A DNA stretch of 64,000 nucleotides from JACVRN01 sp036403815. GTDB lineage: Bacteria > Acidobacteriota > Blastocatellia > Pyrinomonadales > Pyrinomonadaceae. This document shows, piece after piece, positions 42,976-51,283 of this stretch (position 1 is the first letter of the stretch; each line of letters opens with the position of its first letter). The notes under the pieces were generated by a model. The model made no database searches and was not told where the DNA came from. It saw only the letters and a list, made by a program, of their open reading frames with translations. A program made the translations under genes and the position numbers. The stretch is from assembly GCA_036403815.1 (NCBI GenBank), contig DASWQH010000040.1, forward strand, positions 113,976 to 177,975, written 5' to 3'.

Positions 42976-43054
42976 ATGCAGAAGGCAGAGTGCAGAATGA
43001 TGAATTAGAGACCGATTCTCTTCATTCATCATTCTGCACTCTGCCTTCTGCATT
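42976..43054. repeat. Hairpin repeat, word GCAGAAGGCAGAGTGCAGAA
   Basis: The left arm (42976-43010) and right arm (43021-43054) are near-perfect complements made of GCAGAAG/GCAGAGT/GCAGAAT variants with a loop of about 10 nt. It starts at the kgd stop codon and may terminate its transcript. Confidence 0.85.
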
Positions 43055-43241
43055 GCTTTCCGGCTATTGCCAAAAGCGACTCTCCTGAGACAATATAGCG
43101 GCAACGGGATTCTCTTCCTCCTTCTGGCAGGCTTACCCGCAATCCCGTTGTTGGTGCTGCCGTTGAATGTGCCCTGATGCATTAGCGCGTCCGCAACATC
43201 CGAACACAAGGTTAAGACTGAAAAGAACGTAGAGGTTTAGA

Positions 43242-44357
43242 ATGTCTGCTCGAAGATGGTTTCTGTTTGTGTCGCTGTGCGCGCTCGCTCTGCTGCTGCT
43301 GATTGCGACCGCCTGTAAGAGTAGCAATGAGAACAGCCGCGTCTTTTCGGCAGCGCCCGCGCCCGTAGTTCAAGCTCAGAACGCAGAAAAGATTTCCATC
43401 GCGGCGGTCGGCGACATCATGCTCGGCTCCACGAATCCGCCGGATCGTGGGCTGCCCGTCGAAGACGGCGCGAAGATGCTGGTGGACGTTACGCCCGTGC
43501 TCTCTGCCGTAGACATAGCCTTCGGTAATCTCGAAGGGCCTATGCTGGACGGCGTCGGAAAGTCTTCAAAGTGCGGCCCCGGCTCTCGCCTTTGTTATGC
43601 GTTTCGCGTGCCGACACGCTACGGCAAATATCTCAAAGACGCTGGCTTCGATCTGCTGAGCCTGGCGAACAATCATGCTTCGGATTTCGGGCTTGAGGGA
43701 AGACAGAGCACAAAGCGCGTGCTTGACCAACTGGGCATCACGCACGCTGGCGGAGACCTCAACGACATCCCGTATCTCAACATCAAAGGTAAAAAAATCG
43801 CCGTCGTTGCCTTCGCCACCAACGAGGTTTCGTACAACCTCAATGACATCGCCACAGCGCGGCGCATCGTCGCAGAGGTGGCGAAGAAGGCCGACATCGT
43901 GATCGTCTCTTTCCACGGCGGCGCGGAAGGCGCGGCTGCACAGAATGTTCCGCGCGGCCCTGAGACATTCTTGGGAGCGCCGCGCGGCGACCTGCGCGCG
44001 TTCACGCACGCGGTCGTTGACGCCGGAGCTGATTTGGTCTTAGGTCATGGGCCGCACGTAGTGCGCGGCATGGAAATCTATCGCAATCGCCTGATTGCCT
44101 ATTCTCTGGGCAACTTCGCTTTCTACAGCTTCCCCTTCAAAGGCCCGACCGCCATCTCGCTGATTCTCGAAGTCAATCTCGCTCCAGACGGAGCGTTCGC
44201 AAGCGGTGTGGTTCACCCGCTCGTACAGGAAGGGCAGAACGGCCCGCGCCTTGATAAAGCCGGAGCGATTCTCCCACTCCTCAGACAGCTCTCCACCACG
44301 GATTTCGGAGCAAGCGCCATTAAGGTCGGCACGGACGGAACACTCACCGCCCCCTGA
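43242..44357 (+). CDS. CapA-family metallophosphatase-like lipoprotein
   Basis: This 371-aa protein has a lipoprotein signal (ALLLLIATAC, lipobox Cys). The CapA/PGA_cap domain follows, with the metallophosphoesterase-like motifs AVGDIMLGS, FGNLEGPM, LANNHASDFG and GHGPHVVRGME. CapA relatives take part in poly-gamma-glutamate capsule synthesis or export; no capB or capC is nearby, so the role here is unassigned. It is followed by a REPIN-like element. Confidence 0.88.
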   Translation: MSARRWFLFVSLCALALLLLIATACKSSNENSRVFSAAPAPVVQAQNAEKISIAAVGDIMLGSTNPPDRGLPVEDGAKMLVDVTPVLSAVDIAFGNLEGPMLDGVGKSSKCGPGSRLCYAFRVPTRYGKYLKDAGFDLLSLANNHASDFGLEGRQSTKRVLDQLGITHAGGDLNDIPYLNIKGKKIAVVAFATNEVSYNLNDIATARRIVAEVAKKADIVIVSFHGGAEGAAAQNVPRGPETFLGAPRGDLRAFTHAVVDAGADLVLGHGPHVVRGMEIYRNRLIAYSLGNFAFYSFPFKGPTAISLILEVNLAPDGAFASGVVHPLVQEGQNGPRLDKAGAILPLLRQLSTTDFGASAIKVGTDGTLTAP

Positions 44358-44394
44358 CAAAAAATCAAAAGCAGTCTGGTTCTTAGAAGCAGTG

Positions 44395-44586
44395 TTCAAA
44401 GTCCCGTCAGGGACGATTGATAATAGCCCAGTGCTTTAGCACTGGGAACAGAAGGCACAAAAAACAAAGAGTCCCGTAGGAACGATTGAAAGAAACATTC
44501 AGTCGTCCTTACGGGACTCTACTTTCATTACACGACTATGACCCAGCAATTTATTGCTGGGCTATTGTCAAATGCCCCTGACGGGA
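44395..44586. repeat. REPIN-like inverted dimer 2
   Basis: The left half has AAAGTCCCGTCAGGGACGA, then ATAATAGCCCAGTGC with GCACTGGG, then AGAGTCCCGTAGGAACGA. The right half repeats these in inverted order (TCGTCCTTACGGGACTCT, CCCAGCAATTTATTGCTGGG, TGCCCCTGACGGGACA). It lies just after the CapA-like gene and shares layout with the elements at 20395 and 49489. Confidence 0.75.
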
Positions 44587-44671
44587 CAACAGGGAAATCT
44601 GATTTTTCAAGCAGCATCCTTAATACCGATTGCTTCCTCCCTCTGTAATTCTGCTTTGCCAAATAAAGTAC

Positions 44672-44699
44672 TTGACAATCCAGAGGTAGGTTGTATTAT
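44672..44699 (+). promoter_or_regulatory. Sigma-70 promoter, probably leaderless transcript
   Basis: A perfect TTGACA (44672-44677) and TATTAT (44694-44699) are 16 bp apart. The ATG of the following gene is at 44707, only 8 bases after the -10 box, so transcription would begin at or one base before the start codon. Confidence 0.65.
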
Positions 44700-44706
44700 T
44701 CCGCGT

Positions 44707-45336
44707 ATGGCACCCATCTACCAGCTTCGACCTCGAACGGCAGAGCAGCCCAAAGACGTGCCGCCTTCGCTGCAATCGCGTGCGATGGACAACCTTCGGT
44801 TCATACGTGAGACGATGGAACGCGCCGCTTCTTTCACGGCGGTGCCGGGATGGGGAGCGTTTTTCATGGGCGTGACGGCGCTCGTTGCTTCCATTATCGC
44901 CGCGCAGCAGTCTTACAGCAGGCCGTGGTTGGAAATATGGCTGGTCGAAGCTCTCGTCGCGTTGCTTATAGGCGGCTGGGCTATGGATAGAAAGGCGCGC
45001 AGGCAGGAAACATCGCTTCTGTCCGGCCCCTCCAGAAAGTTCATACTTGGTTTGACGCCGCCGCTACTGGTCGGCGCTCTGCTGACGTTTGTCTTCTACA
45101 GGGCTGGCATGATGAGAGACGTGCCGGGCATGTGGCTGCTGCTGTACGGCACTGGTGTCGTCACGGGCGGCGCTTTCTCAGTACGCATCGTTCCCATCAT
45201 GGGACTCTCTTTTATGATTCTGGGTGCGATTGCCTTTTTCAGTCCTGCTTCGTGGGCGAACTACTACATGGCTGCGGGCTTCGGCCTGCTTAATATCATT
45301 TTCGGTATCATCATTGCACGGAGGCACGGTGGCTAA
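44707..45336 (+). CDS. Polytopic membrane protein paired with a winged-helix regulator
   Basis: Taken from the ATG at 44707 (positioned by the promoter above), the protein is 209 aa. It has a cytoplasmic N-terminus and five to six transmembrane helices (for example GAFFMGVTALVASIIAA, FILGLTPPLLVGALLTFVF, FMILGAIAFFSPASW). No family-specific catalytic residue is seen. The following regulator gene overlaps it by 8 bp, an arrangement typical of a regulated membrane protein and its regulator. The longer in-frame reading from 44554 runs into the repeat and is rejected. Confidence 0.75.
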   Translation: MAPIYQLRPRTAEQPKDVPPSLQSRAMDNLRFIRETMERAASFTAVPGWGAFFMGVTALVASIIAAQQSYSRPWLEIWLVEALVALLIGGWAMDRKARRQETSLLSGPSRKFILGLTPPLLVGALLTFVFYRAGMMRDVPGMWLLLYGTGVVTGGAFSVRIVPIMGLSFMILGAIAFFSPASWANYYMAAGFGLLNIIFGIIIARRHGG

Positions 45337-45733
45337 AGGTAACGCCCTTTTGAAAGAGCGCGGGCGAAAGTCTCGCGCAGAGGATGGTAGAGCGCGCCTG
45401 AGCGGCGTACGCGGGACAAAGGCTGCCGAAGAAGAGCTGCCGGAGTTGGTGGATCGCCTGATACACGAGCGTCTGCGCCTGGGCATCGTCAGCGCCCTGG
45501 CCGCCAACTCATCTCTCACTTTTAACGAACTAAAAGAATTGATGCAGACCACGGACGGCAACCTGAGCGTGCATGCCAGAAAGCTTGAGGATGCAGAGTA
45601 CATCACCTGCACTAAATCTTTCGAGGGGCGCACGCCTAAAACCGAGTATAAGCTGACGACTTCCGGTAGACGCGCGCTCGAACGCTATCTCAATCACATG
45701 GAAGCGCTGATTAAAGCGATGCGTGATCGTTAA
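45329..45733 (+). CDS. Winged-helix transcriptional regulator
   Basis: From the GTG at 45329 (ribosome binding site GGAGGCAC just upstream) the protein is 134 aa. A basic N-terminal tail precedes a winged helix-turn-helix domain (LRLGIVSALAANSSLTFNEL, then TTDGNLSVHARKLEDAEYI and the wing GRTPKTEYKLTTSGRRAL). This matches the MarR/ArsR-like DNA-binding family that ends in a dimerisation helix. It overlaps the membrane-protein gene upstream, so the two are translationally coupled. The signal sensed is unknown. Confidence 0.85.
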   Translation: MAKGNALLKERGRKSRAEDGRARLSGVRGTKAAEEELPELVDRLIHERLRLGIVSALAANSSLTFNELKELMQTTDGNLSVHARKLEDAEYITCTKSFEGRTPKTEYKLTTSGRRALERYLNHMEALIKAMRDR

Positions 45734-45824
45734 AAGTAGGGACGCGCTTTTTTTTGCACGGCGGCTTTGCGATGTAAAGCCCTTTACGGTAAGCGGAAAC
45801 TCAGCCGGGAGGAGAAAAGGATTG

Positions 45825-46622
45825 ATGAACACGAACGTTAATCTGGAAGCGGCTCTGGGTGTTCTGGGATTCCTTGGTGCTAGCGCCGTACTGCTCCTCA
45901 TCTGCCTTATAGCCGCGCATGCGCTCTTCACGCGGAGAACTGCTCGCCTCAGACTGGCGCTGGTTGCAGCCATCGGCTGGGTTATAATTTATCTGGGGCT
46001 GATGCTGGTCTTTTCCTTCACCAGCCGCGAGAAGGCTCTGGCGCGCGGCGAAGAGAAGCATTTCTGTGAGATTGATTGTCATCTGGCTTATGCCGTGAAC
46101 GATGTTCAGAGAACAAGGACTATTGGCCTGCCCACGAGTCAAGCGACTGCCAAAGGCATCTTTTATGTCGTGACCGTCAGAACGCGCTTCGATGAACAGA
46201 CCATCGGAAAGGGAAGAGGCGACGCGACGCTCACGCCGAACAGCCGCGTCGTCACAGTCACGGACGCGCAGGGCAGAAGCTATAATCCTTCGCCTGAAGC
46301 AATGAAGGCGCTGGAGGTCTCTAAGTCAGGCGGGACGCCCATCTGGACGCCGCTCAGGCCGGGCGAATCATACACCACCACTTTCGTCTTCGATCTGCCG
46401 GAGAACATAGACAACCCCACGCTCCTGATTAGAGAAGGCGAGCTTGTCACGCATTTCGTCATAGGGCACGAGAATAGCCTGCTTCACAAGAAGGTTCTGT
46501 TTCGTCTGGACGAAACTCCGAAGCAGGTAGCCAGTAACAAGCTGAGCCGGACACTTGCGGGACGGGCGATGAACTTAGTTTCAGCGGTGCTGCGAAGACT
46601 TAAAGGCTACGACGATCATTGA
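45825..46622 (+). CDS. Membrane protein with extracytoplasmic beta domain
   Basis: The ATG at 45825 follows a strong GGAGGAG site and gives a 265-aa protein. Two N-terminal transmembrane helices (LGVLGFLGASAVLLLICLI and LALVAAIGWVIIYLGLMLVF) are followed by a domain of about 170 residues resembling DUF4352-like Ig folds (FYVVTVRTRFDEQTIG, TVTDAQGRSYNPS, FDLPENIDNPTLLI). Two Cys (CEIDCH) just after the helices could bind metal or form a disulphide. It precedes the DUF4173-like gene by 11 bp. Confidence 0.7.
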   Translation: MNTNVNLEAALGVLGFLGASAVLLLICLIAAHALFTRRTARLRLALVAAIGWVIIYLGLMLVFSFTSREKALARGEEKHFCEIDCHLAYAVNDVQRTRTIGLPTSQATAKGIFYVVTVRTRFDEQTIGKGRGDATLTPNSRVVTVTDAQGRSYNPSPEAMKALEVSKSGGTPIWTPLRPGESYTTTFVFDLPENIDNPTLLIREGELVTHFVIGHENSLLHKKVLFRLDETPKQVASNKLSRTLAGRAMNLVSAVLRRLKGYDDH

Positions 46623-46633
46623 AAGGGGTCGTT

Positions 46634-48295
46634 ATGAAGGATAGGACGAGACGGGGCTTGGACATACTGCAAGCGGCGCTCATCTTGGGCGTGCTGGGCG
46701 ATGCGCTTCTGAGAGCGACGCCGTGGGGATTGAATGTACTGTTGTGGGTAGTGGTGGCGCTTGCGGCAGGCTTAGCGCTTCTGGCTCGTTGGCGACGCAG
46801 TGCTTTAAGCAATGACTCCCGCCGGATAATTCTGCCGCTCATCTTCTTCGCAGCATGTTTCGTCTGGCGCGATTCGCCGACGCTGAAGCTGCTGGACGGG
46901 ATAGTAATCCTGCTGGCGCTGTCGCTCGCAATCTTACGCACGCGTGCCGTGAGCCTGCGCCTTGCAAGCATAAAGGAGCACGCCGTTGCGATTTGTCTCG
47001 CTATTTTTGACGTGTCCCTCGGTATACCGACCGTTGTGCTGGGCGATGTCGAGTGGAAAGAGATTCCGCACACGCGCTGGTCTAGATACCTCTGGTCTGT
47101 AATGCGCGGGCTGCTCATAGCCGTTCCTCTGATACTGATTTTCGGCGGGCTTCTGATGGCGGCGGACGCAGTCTTTGAAGGTCTCATCAACAATGTCTTC
47201 AACATAGACGCAGAGATTATTTTCAGCCACATAGGGTTGACGATTCTTTTCGCGTGGGTCGCTGGAGGCTTCCTGCGCGGCGTGCTGGAAGAGCGCGACG
47301 CTGTGCTGGCGAACTCGGATGAAGCAGCGCTTCTTTCACTGAACCTCACGGCTGCGAATGCTGCGGATAAAACAGAGAAGGATGGGGCGGAGAAGAACGA
47401 GACAGAGAAGAGCGATTCTGAAAAGAGCGAAGCGCCGTTCTCGCACAGGCCGCTTTCTTTGAGCATCGTCGAGATAGGCGTCGTGCTGGGATTACTTGAC
47501 CTGCTTTTTCTGGCATTCGTCACCGTGCAGATTCGTTATTTCTTCGGCGGAGCGGCGCTGGTGCAGGCGACGACCGGGTTGACTTACGCGGAATACGCGC
47601 GGCGCGGCTTCTTCGAGCTTGTCTGGGTGGCGGCGCTGGTGCTTCCACTGCTGCTCGCGGCGCACTGGCTCCTGCGCAAAGAAAATCCTGTGCATGAGCG
47701 CATCTTTCGCGTGCTCGCCGGAGCGCAGGTCGCGCTGCTCTTCGTCATCATGGCTTCGGCTGTCGAGCGCATTCGGCTCTACCAGAGGGAGTACGGCCTG
47801 ACGGAGCAAAGGCTTTACACGATGGCTTTCATGGCGTGGCTCGGTGTGGTCTTCATCTGGTTCATGTGGACTGTGCTCAGAGGCTCGCGCGAGCGCTTCG
47901 CTTCGGGCGCTCTGGTCGCAATCTTCGTCATCGCGGGCTTGCTTCACGTAGTTAACCCGGATGATGTAATCGTGCGTGTGAACATCTCGCACGCCGAAAA
48001 CTTGGGACGCGGCTTCGATGCTGCGTATGCCGTGGGCTTGAGTGCCGATGCTGTGCCCGCGCTGGTCGCGTCCCTGCCCGCTATGAGCCGTGACGCGCGC
48101 TATATTGTGGCCGATAGTCTTTTGAGACGCTGGCCTGTAGAGGGGCGCGCAGACTGGCGCACCTGGAACGTTGCGCGCAGCGAAGCGCAAGCGACGGTGC
48201 GTGCGAACGTCACGAGTTTACGCGCCGTCACGTACGCGCAGGTGGAAACGGAACCAACCGTGACGCCCAGTGTTGTGGTTGCAGATCGGAAATGA
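46634..48295 (+). CDS. DUF4173-like polytopic membrane protein
   Basis: From the ATG at 46634 (GGGG at proper spacing) the product is 553 aa with about 12 transmembrane helices. An internal charged loop rich in Glu/Lys/Ser (near residue 250) and a cytoplasmic C-terminal tail follow. The pattern and the segment RVNISHAENLGRGFDAAYAV resemble DUF4173 membrane proteins. It is possibly cotranscribed with the genes on either side: the flavoprotein start lies 3 bp after its stop. Confidence 0.75.
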   Translation: MKDRTRRGLDILQAALILGVLGDALLRATPWGLNVLLWVVVALAAGLALLARWRRSALSNDSRRIILPLIFFAACFVWRDSPTLKLLDGIVILLALSLAILRTRAVSLRLASIKEHAVAICLAIFDVSLGIPTVVLGDVEWKEIPHTRWSRYLWSVMRGLLIAVPLILIFGGLLMAADAVFEGLINNVFNIDAEIIFSHIGLTILFAWVAGGFLRGVLEERDAVLANSDEAALLSLNLTAANAADKTEKDGAEKNETEKSDSEKSEAPFSHRPLSLSIVEIGVVLGLLDLLFLAFVTVQIRYFFGGAALVQATTGLTYAEYARRGFFELVWVAALVLPLLLAAHWLLRKENPVHERIFRVLAGAQVALLFVIMASAVERIRLYQREYGLTEQRLYTMAFMAWLGVVFIWFMWTVLRGSRERFASGALVAIFVIAGLLHVVNPDDVIVRVNISHAENLGRGFDAAYAVGLSADAVPALVASLPAMSRDARYIVADSLLRRWPVEGRADWRTWNVARSEAQATVRANVTSLRAVTYAQVETEPTVTPSVVVADRK

Positions 48296-48298
48296 GGA

Positions 48299-49471
48299 GT
48301 GAGAGTGCAGAAGTTTGACGTTTGTATCATAGGGGCTGGACTCGGCGGGCTTCAGTGCGCGAAGCTCTTAGGCCGAAAGGGAGCGAGCGTGCTGCTGGTT
48401 GACCGCAAGCGCTCGCTTCAGGATTCAATTCATACGACGGGCATCTTCGTGCGCCGCACGCTTGAGGATTTCGACCTGCCGGAAGATTGTTTGGGGCCGC
48501 CCGTGCGTCACGTAGTGCTCTACAGCCCTCGCGGTCGCGCGCTGAAGCTGGAAAGTCCTCACGATGAATTCAGGGTCGGGCGCATGGGAGAGCTTTACCA
48601 GCGCTTTCTTGACGAAGCTATAGAAGCGGGCGTCGAGTGGTCGCCGCGCACGCGCTACGTTGGGTTCGAGGTTGAGAGCGATTCAAGCTCTATAGTTCAT
48701 CTTGAGACGAACGGCCTGACCAGAAGCATAGAGGCTCGCTTCATTATCGGAGCGGACGGAGCACAGTCGCACGTCGCGCGCGACTTAGGTCTGGATGCGA
48801 ATCAAGAGGGGATTGTGGGCGTGGAGGATGTCTTTCATAATGTGCCTGTGAATGGCCCGCCTAGCTTCCATTGTTTTCTTGACCCAAAACTCGCGCCCGG
48901 CTACATCGCCTGGGTGGTTGACGATGGAACTGAGACGCACATAGGCGTCGGAGGCTACGCAAAGCATTTCGATCCTGTGGCCGCGCTGGAAAAGTTTCGC
49001 CTGAGCTTGCAGGACACGATTGACTTGAGCCAGGCACGTCGCACGGAGCGTCGGGGGGGGCGCATTCCTGTGGGCGGTGTGCTGCGCCGCATAGGGAACA
49101 CGCGCGGCCTTCTGGTAGGCGATGCAGCCGGAGCCGTCTCGCCTTTGACGGCGGGCGGTCTAGACCCCTGCATGCGTCTCTCCGGTCTGGCGGCAGATGT
49201 CATCACAAGATTTCTTTCGACCGGGGATGACGCAGAACTCGCGGCCTATTCAGGCGAAGGCTTTCGCTCGCGCTTCGTCTCGCGCATCTGGATGCGGCGA
49301 GCTATCAGCGGTATACGACAACCTCTCTTGCTGGAAGCCGGATGCGCCGTCCTGCGACTTCCAGTCTTCAAGCAACTGGCATGGCATGTCTTCTTCGGGC
49401 GCGGCTCGTTCCCCGATGTGGCAAAGCCGGACGCAGACAATCTGGCGGCGGAAAAAGCTTTAACTTATTAA
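48299..49471 (+). CDS. FAD-dependent oxidoreductase, geranylgeranyl reductase-like
   Basis: This 390-aa flavoprotein has the N-terminal dinucleotide fold (CIIGAGLGGLQCAKLLG), the ADP-binding second motif GADGAQSHVARDLGL and the FAD-ribityl motif GLLVGDAAGAVSPLTAGGLD. This is the order seen in geranylgeranyl reductase and related aromatic-ring hydroxylase-fold enzymes. Substrate could be an isoprenoid or a secondary metabolite. The start is GTG at 48299 or, with better spacing from the AGGAG site, GTG at 48305. It is followed by a REPIN-like element. Confidence 0.85.
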   Translation: MRVQKFDVCIIGAGLGGLQCAKLLGRKGASVLLVDRKRSLQDSIHTTGIFVRRTLEDFDLPEDCLGPPVRHVVLYSPRGRALKLESPHDEFRVGRMGELYQRFLDEAIEAGVEWSPRTRYVGFEVESDSSSIVHLETNGLTRSIEARFIIGADGAQSHVARDLGLDANQEGIVGVEDVFHNVPVNGPPSFHCFLDPKLAPGYIAWVVDDGTETHIGVGGYAKHFDPVAALEKFRLSLQDTIDLSQARRTERRGGRIPVGGVLRRIGNTRGLLVGDAAGAVSPLTAGGLDPCMRLSGLAADVITRFLSTGDDAELAAYSGEGFRSRFVSRIWMRRAISGIRQPLLLEAGCAVLRLPVFKQLAWHVFFGRGSFPDVAKPDADNLAAEKALTY

Positions 49472-49488
49472 GAAGCTCTGGTTCAAAG

Positions 49489-49685
49489 TCCCGTAGGGAC
49501 GAAGCGATAATAGCCCAGCCATTTATGGCTGGGTCACAGAGCGAAAATAAAGATTGAGTCCCGTAGGGACGACTGAATAAATCTAGAAAGATTTCAGTCG
49601 TCCCTACGGGACTCAATCATTTTCTTCAACACGTATCCCCAGTGCTGAAGCACCGGGCTATTATCAAATGTCCCTACGGGACTGA
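49489..49685. repeat. REPIN-like inverted dimer 3
   Basis: It contains AAAGTCCCGTAGGGACGA, GATAATAGCCCAGCC with GGCTGGG, and TGAGTCCCGTAGGGACGACT. An inverted copy of the whole follows (AGTCGTCCCTACGGGACTCA, CCCAGTGCTGAAGCACCGGG, TGTCCCTACGGGACT). The inner palindromes are more regular than in element 1, so this copy looks younger. Confidence 0.8.
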
Positions 49686-49772
49686 AGATAGCGCAGAGAA
49701 GGTTGAATCAATATCTCTTGCGCTTTCTCTGCGTCTTCAGCGGTGAATCTTCTTCTCTCTTGCCGCAGTCAT

Positions 49773-50195
49773 TCAGGTAGGGTTCTGATTTGATGATTTG
49801 TTGAGAAGCTGGTGGAGAAGATTTTTTAGTTGATCCGGGTCTTCTCCCAAATAGAAAATCCAGTCATTCCCGCCGACATTAACATTCGTCCCTTCTACGT
49901 CCTTGCCATACTTCTCAGCCATCACTGCGAGCGGTGTCAACCCGGCTAATTCCGCATGTTCACGAATGCGCCGACCGATGTTCAAGACAACTTCCGTCGG
50001 CTTGCCAATAAGGTTTATTAAAATCAGGTCGGCATTAACACGCCCGCCGCTAACCCTGCTGATTGCGTCTTCTTCGTCCAATGCCAACAGCACAAGGTAG
50101 CCATCGCGGATTAGATTGTGCCTCAGGATGGGGCGCGTTTCGTCGTCTTCCTCAATAAGTAAGATAGTGGGCTGTTCGTTGCTGGAGTGACGCAT
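49773..50195 (-). CDS. Degenerate response-regulator receiver protein
   Basis: This 140-aa stand-alone receiver-like domain retains the acidic cluster (EEDD, residues 15-18). However, Asn61 stands where the phospho-acceptor Asp should be (LILINLIGKP), and the conserved Lys of the KPF motif is not found (IFYLGEDPDQL). It therefore probably cannot be phosphorylated in the usual way and may act as a binding or scaffold domain. It is divergent from the Crp-type regulator gene with operator-like palindromes between them. Confidence 0.75.
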   Translation of the reverse strand: MRHSSNEQPTILLIEEDDETRPILRHNLIRDGYLVLLALDEEDAISRVSGGRVNADLILINLIGKPTEVVLNIGRRIREHAELAGLTPLAVMAEKYGKDVEGTNVNVGGNDWIFYLGEDPDQLKNLLHQLLNKSSNQNPT

Positions 50196-50261
50196 GGCTT
50201 CTCCTTGCTATGGTTCGGCTCGCGGGAAACGGTAATCTTACTATAGCCGGAGACAAAAAAA

Positions 50262-50277
50262 TGTACGCCAGTGTACA
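50262..50277. promoter_or_regulatory. Crp/Fnr-type operator half-palindrome 1
   Basis: TGTAC-N6-GTACA is a perfect 5-6-5 palindrome with the geometry of Crp/Fnr operators. Its centre is 21 bp, two helical turns, from that of the next site. Confidence 0.55.
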
Positions 50278-50282
50278 GTTTA

Positions 50283-50298
50283 TGTGCGCTAACGCACA
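50283..50298. promoter_or_regulatory. Crp/Fnr-type operator half-palindrome 2
   Basis: TGTGC-N6-GCACA has the same 5-6-5 geometry as the neighbouring site. A further perfect 12-bp palindrome (TACAGTACTGTA, 50310-50321) follows. All lie in the divergent region between the receiver gene and the Crp-family gene. Confidence 0.55.
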
Positions 50299-50448
50299 GT
50301 ACTCTCGGCTACAGTACTGTACAATCAGTACGTAAGCTAAAGAGCTATTCTGTTCATTAGAACAACTTACCTCTCGCCATCTGGATGGTATGGACTTCTC
50401 CTTGTGCCGATTGCTTGTTAACCAAGCCTCCCTGCTTTGAGAGAAGTT

Positions 50449-51180
50449 ATGAATCAACCCCAAAACCCTCAGCATCTTATGGATAATCGCATTCTTACGG
50501 CGCTTCCCGCAGGTGAGTACGAGCGCCTGCTGCCGCATCTGGAAGAAGTGAGAATGAACTCTGGCGATACTATCTCGCGCCCCGGCGAGGAGATTAAACA
50601 TGTCTATTTCCCGAAGCGCGGCATAATTTCTATCTGCGCGATGATGGAGGACGGCACACAGGTTGAAGTCGGGGTTATAGGCAACGAAGGGATGTTCGGT
50701 CTACCCATTCTTTTCAAGACCAGCACAGTGCCACTGCAAGCAATGGTGCAAATTCCGGACGGGGCTGTAAGAATGAGCGCCGAAGCGTTCATTCGGGAAG
50801 TCGAACAATGCGAACATCTTCGCAACCTGCTACTGCACTACGCGCAGGCATTCTTTATGCAGACGGCACAGACCGCCGCCTGCAATCGTCTGCACCCGAT
50901 GGATGGGCGACTGGCGCGTTGGCTGCTCATGTGTCAAGACCGCACAAGGTCGGACGTATTGCAACTGACGCACGAGTTCATAGCCATTATGCTCGGAGTG
51001 CGTAGGGCGGGCGTCAGCACAGCCGCCGCCAAGCTTAGAGATGACAAGGTGATTGATTACCAGCGCGGTTTTATTCGTATCCTTGACCGAAAGGGACTGG
51101 AAGCTATTTCATGCGAATGTTATGGAGTAGTGAGGAAGGAATTCGACCGCCTGCTTGCCCCTGATGGGCACGCTTCATAA
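50449..51180 (+). CDS. Crp/Fnr family transcriptional regulator
   Basis: From the ATG at 50449 (AGAGAAG upstream) the protein is 243 aa. An N-terminal cyclic-nucleotide-binding-like beta barrel (GDTISRPGEEIKHVYFPKRG and EVGVIGNEGMFG) is followed by a long dimerisation helix and a C-terminal Crp-type helix-turn-helix (LTHEFIAIMLGVRRAGVSTA). There is no Cys cluster for an FeS sensor, so it is not a classical Fnr. The barrel lacks the canonical cAMP-binding Arg-Ser pair as far as I can see, so its ligand is unknown. It probably controls its own and the divergent receiver promoter. Confidence 0.88.
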   Translation: MNQPQNPQHLMDNRILTALPAGEYERLLPHLEEVRMNSGDTISRPGEEIKHVYFPKRGIISICAMMEDGTQVEVGVIGNEGMFGLPILFKTSTVPLQAMVQIPDGAVRMSAEAFIREVEQCEHLRNLLLHYAQAFFMQTAQTAACNRLHPMDGRLARWLLMCQDRTRSDVLQLTHEFIAIMLGVRRAGVSTAAAKLRDDKVIDYQRGFIRILDRKGLEAISCECYGVVRKEFDRLLAPDGHAS

Positions 51181-51248
51181 AAAACAGGTGAAATAAGTTT
51201 AGAGGCTGATGAAAAACTTCCTATGCACGGTAGCGTACATAACTTTCC

Positions 51249-51277
51249 TTGACTGCCACTCTTAATAGGCGTAGGGT
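51249..51277 (+). promoter_or_regulatory. Candidate promoter for small transcript
   Basis: TTGACT (51249-51254) and TAGGGT (51272-51277) are 17 bp apart. The -10 is weak, but a terminator lies about 90 bp downstream with no ORF between. Confidence 0.3.
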
Positions 51278-51283
51278 GAAGTC

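Noticed and set aside
44554..44706. N-terminal extension of the membrane-protein gene
   Set aside because: It runs through the REPIN-like element and the promoter; ATG 44707 fits better.
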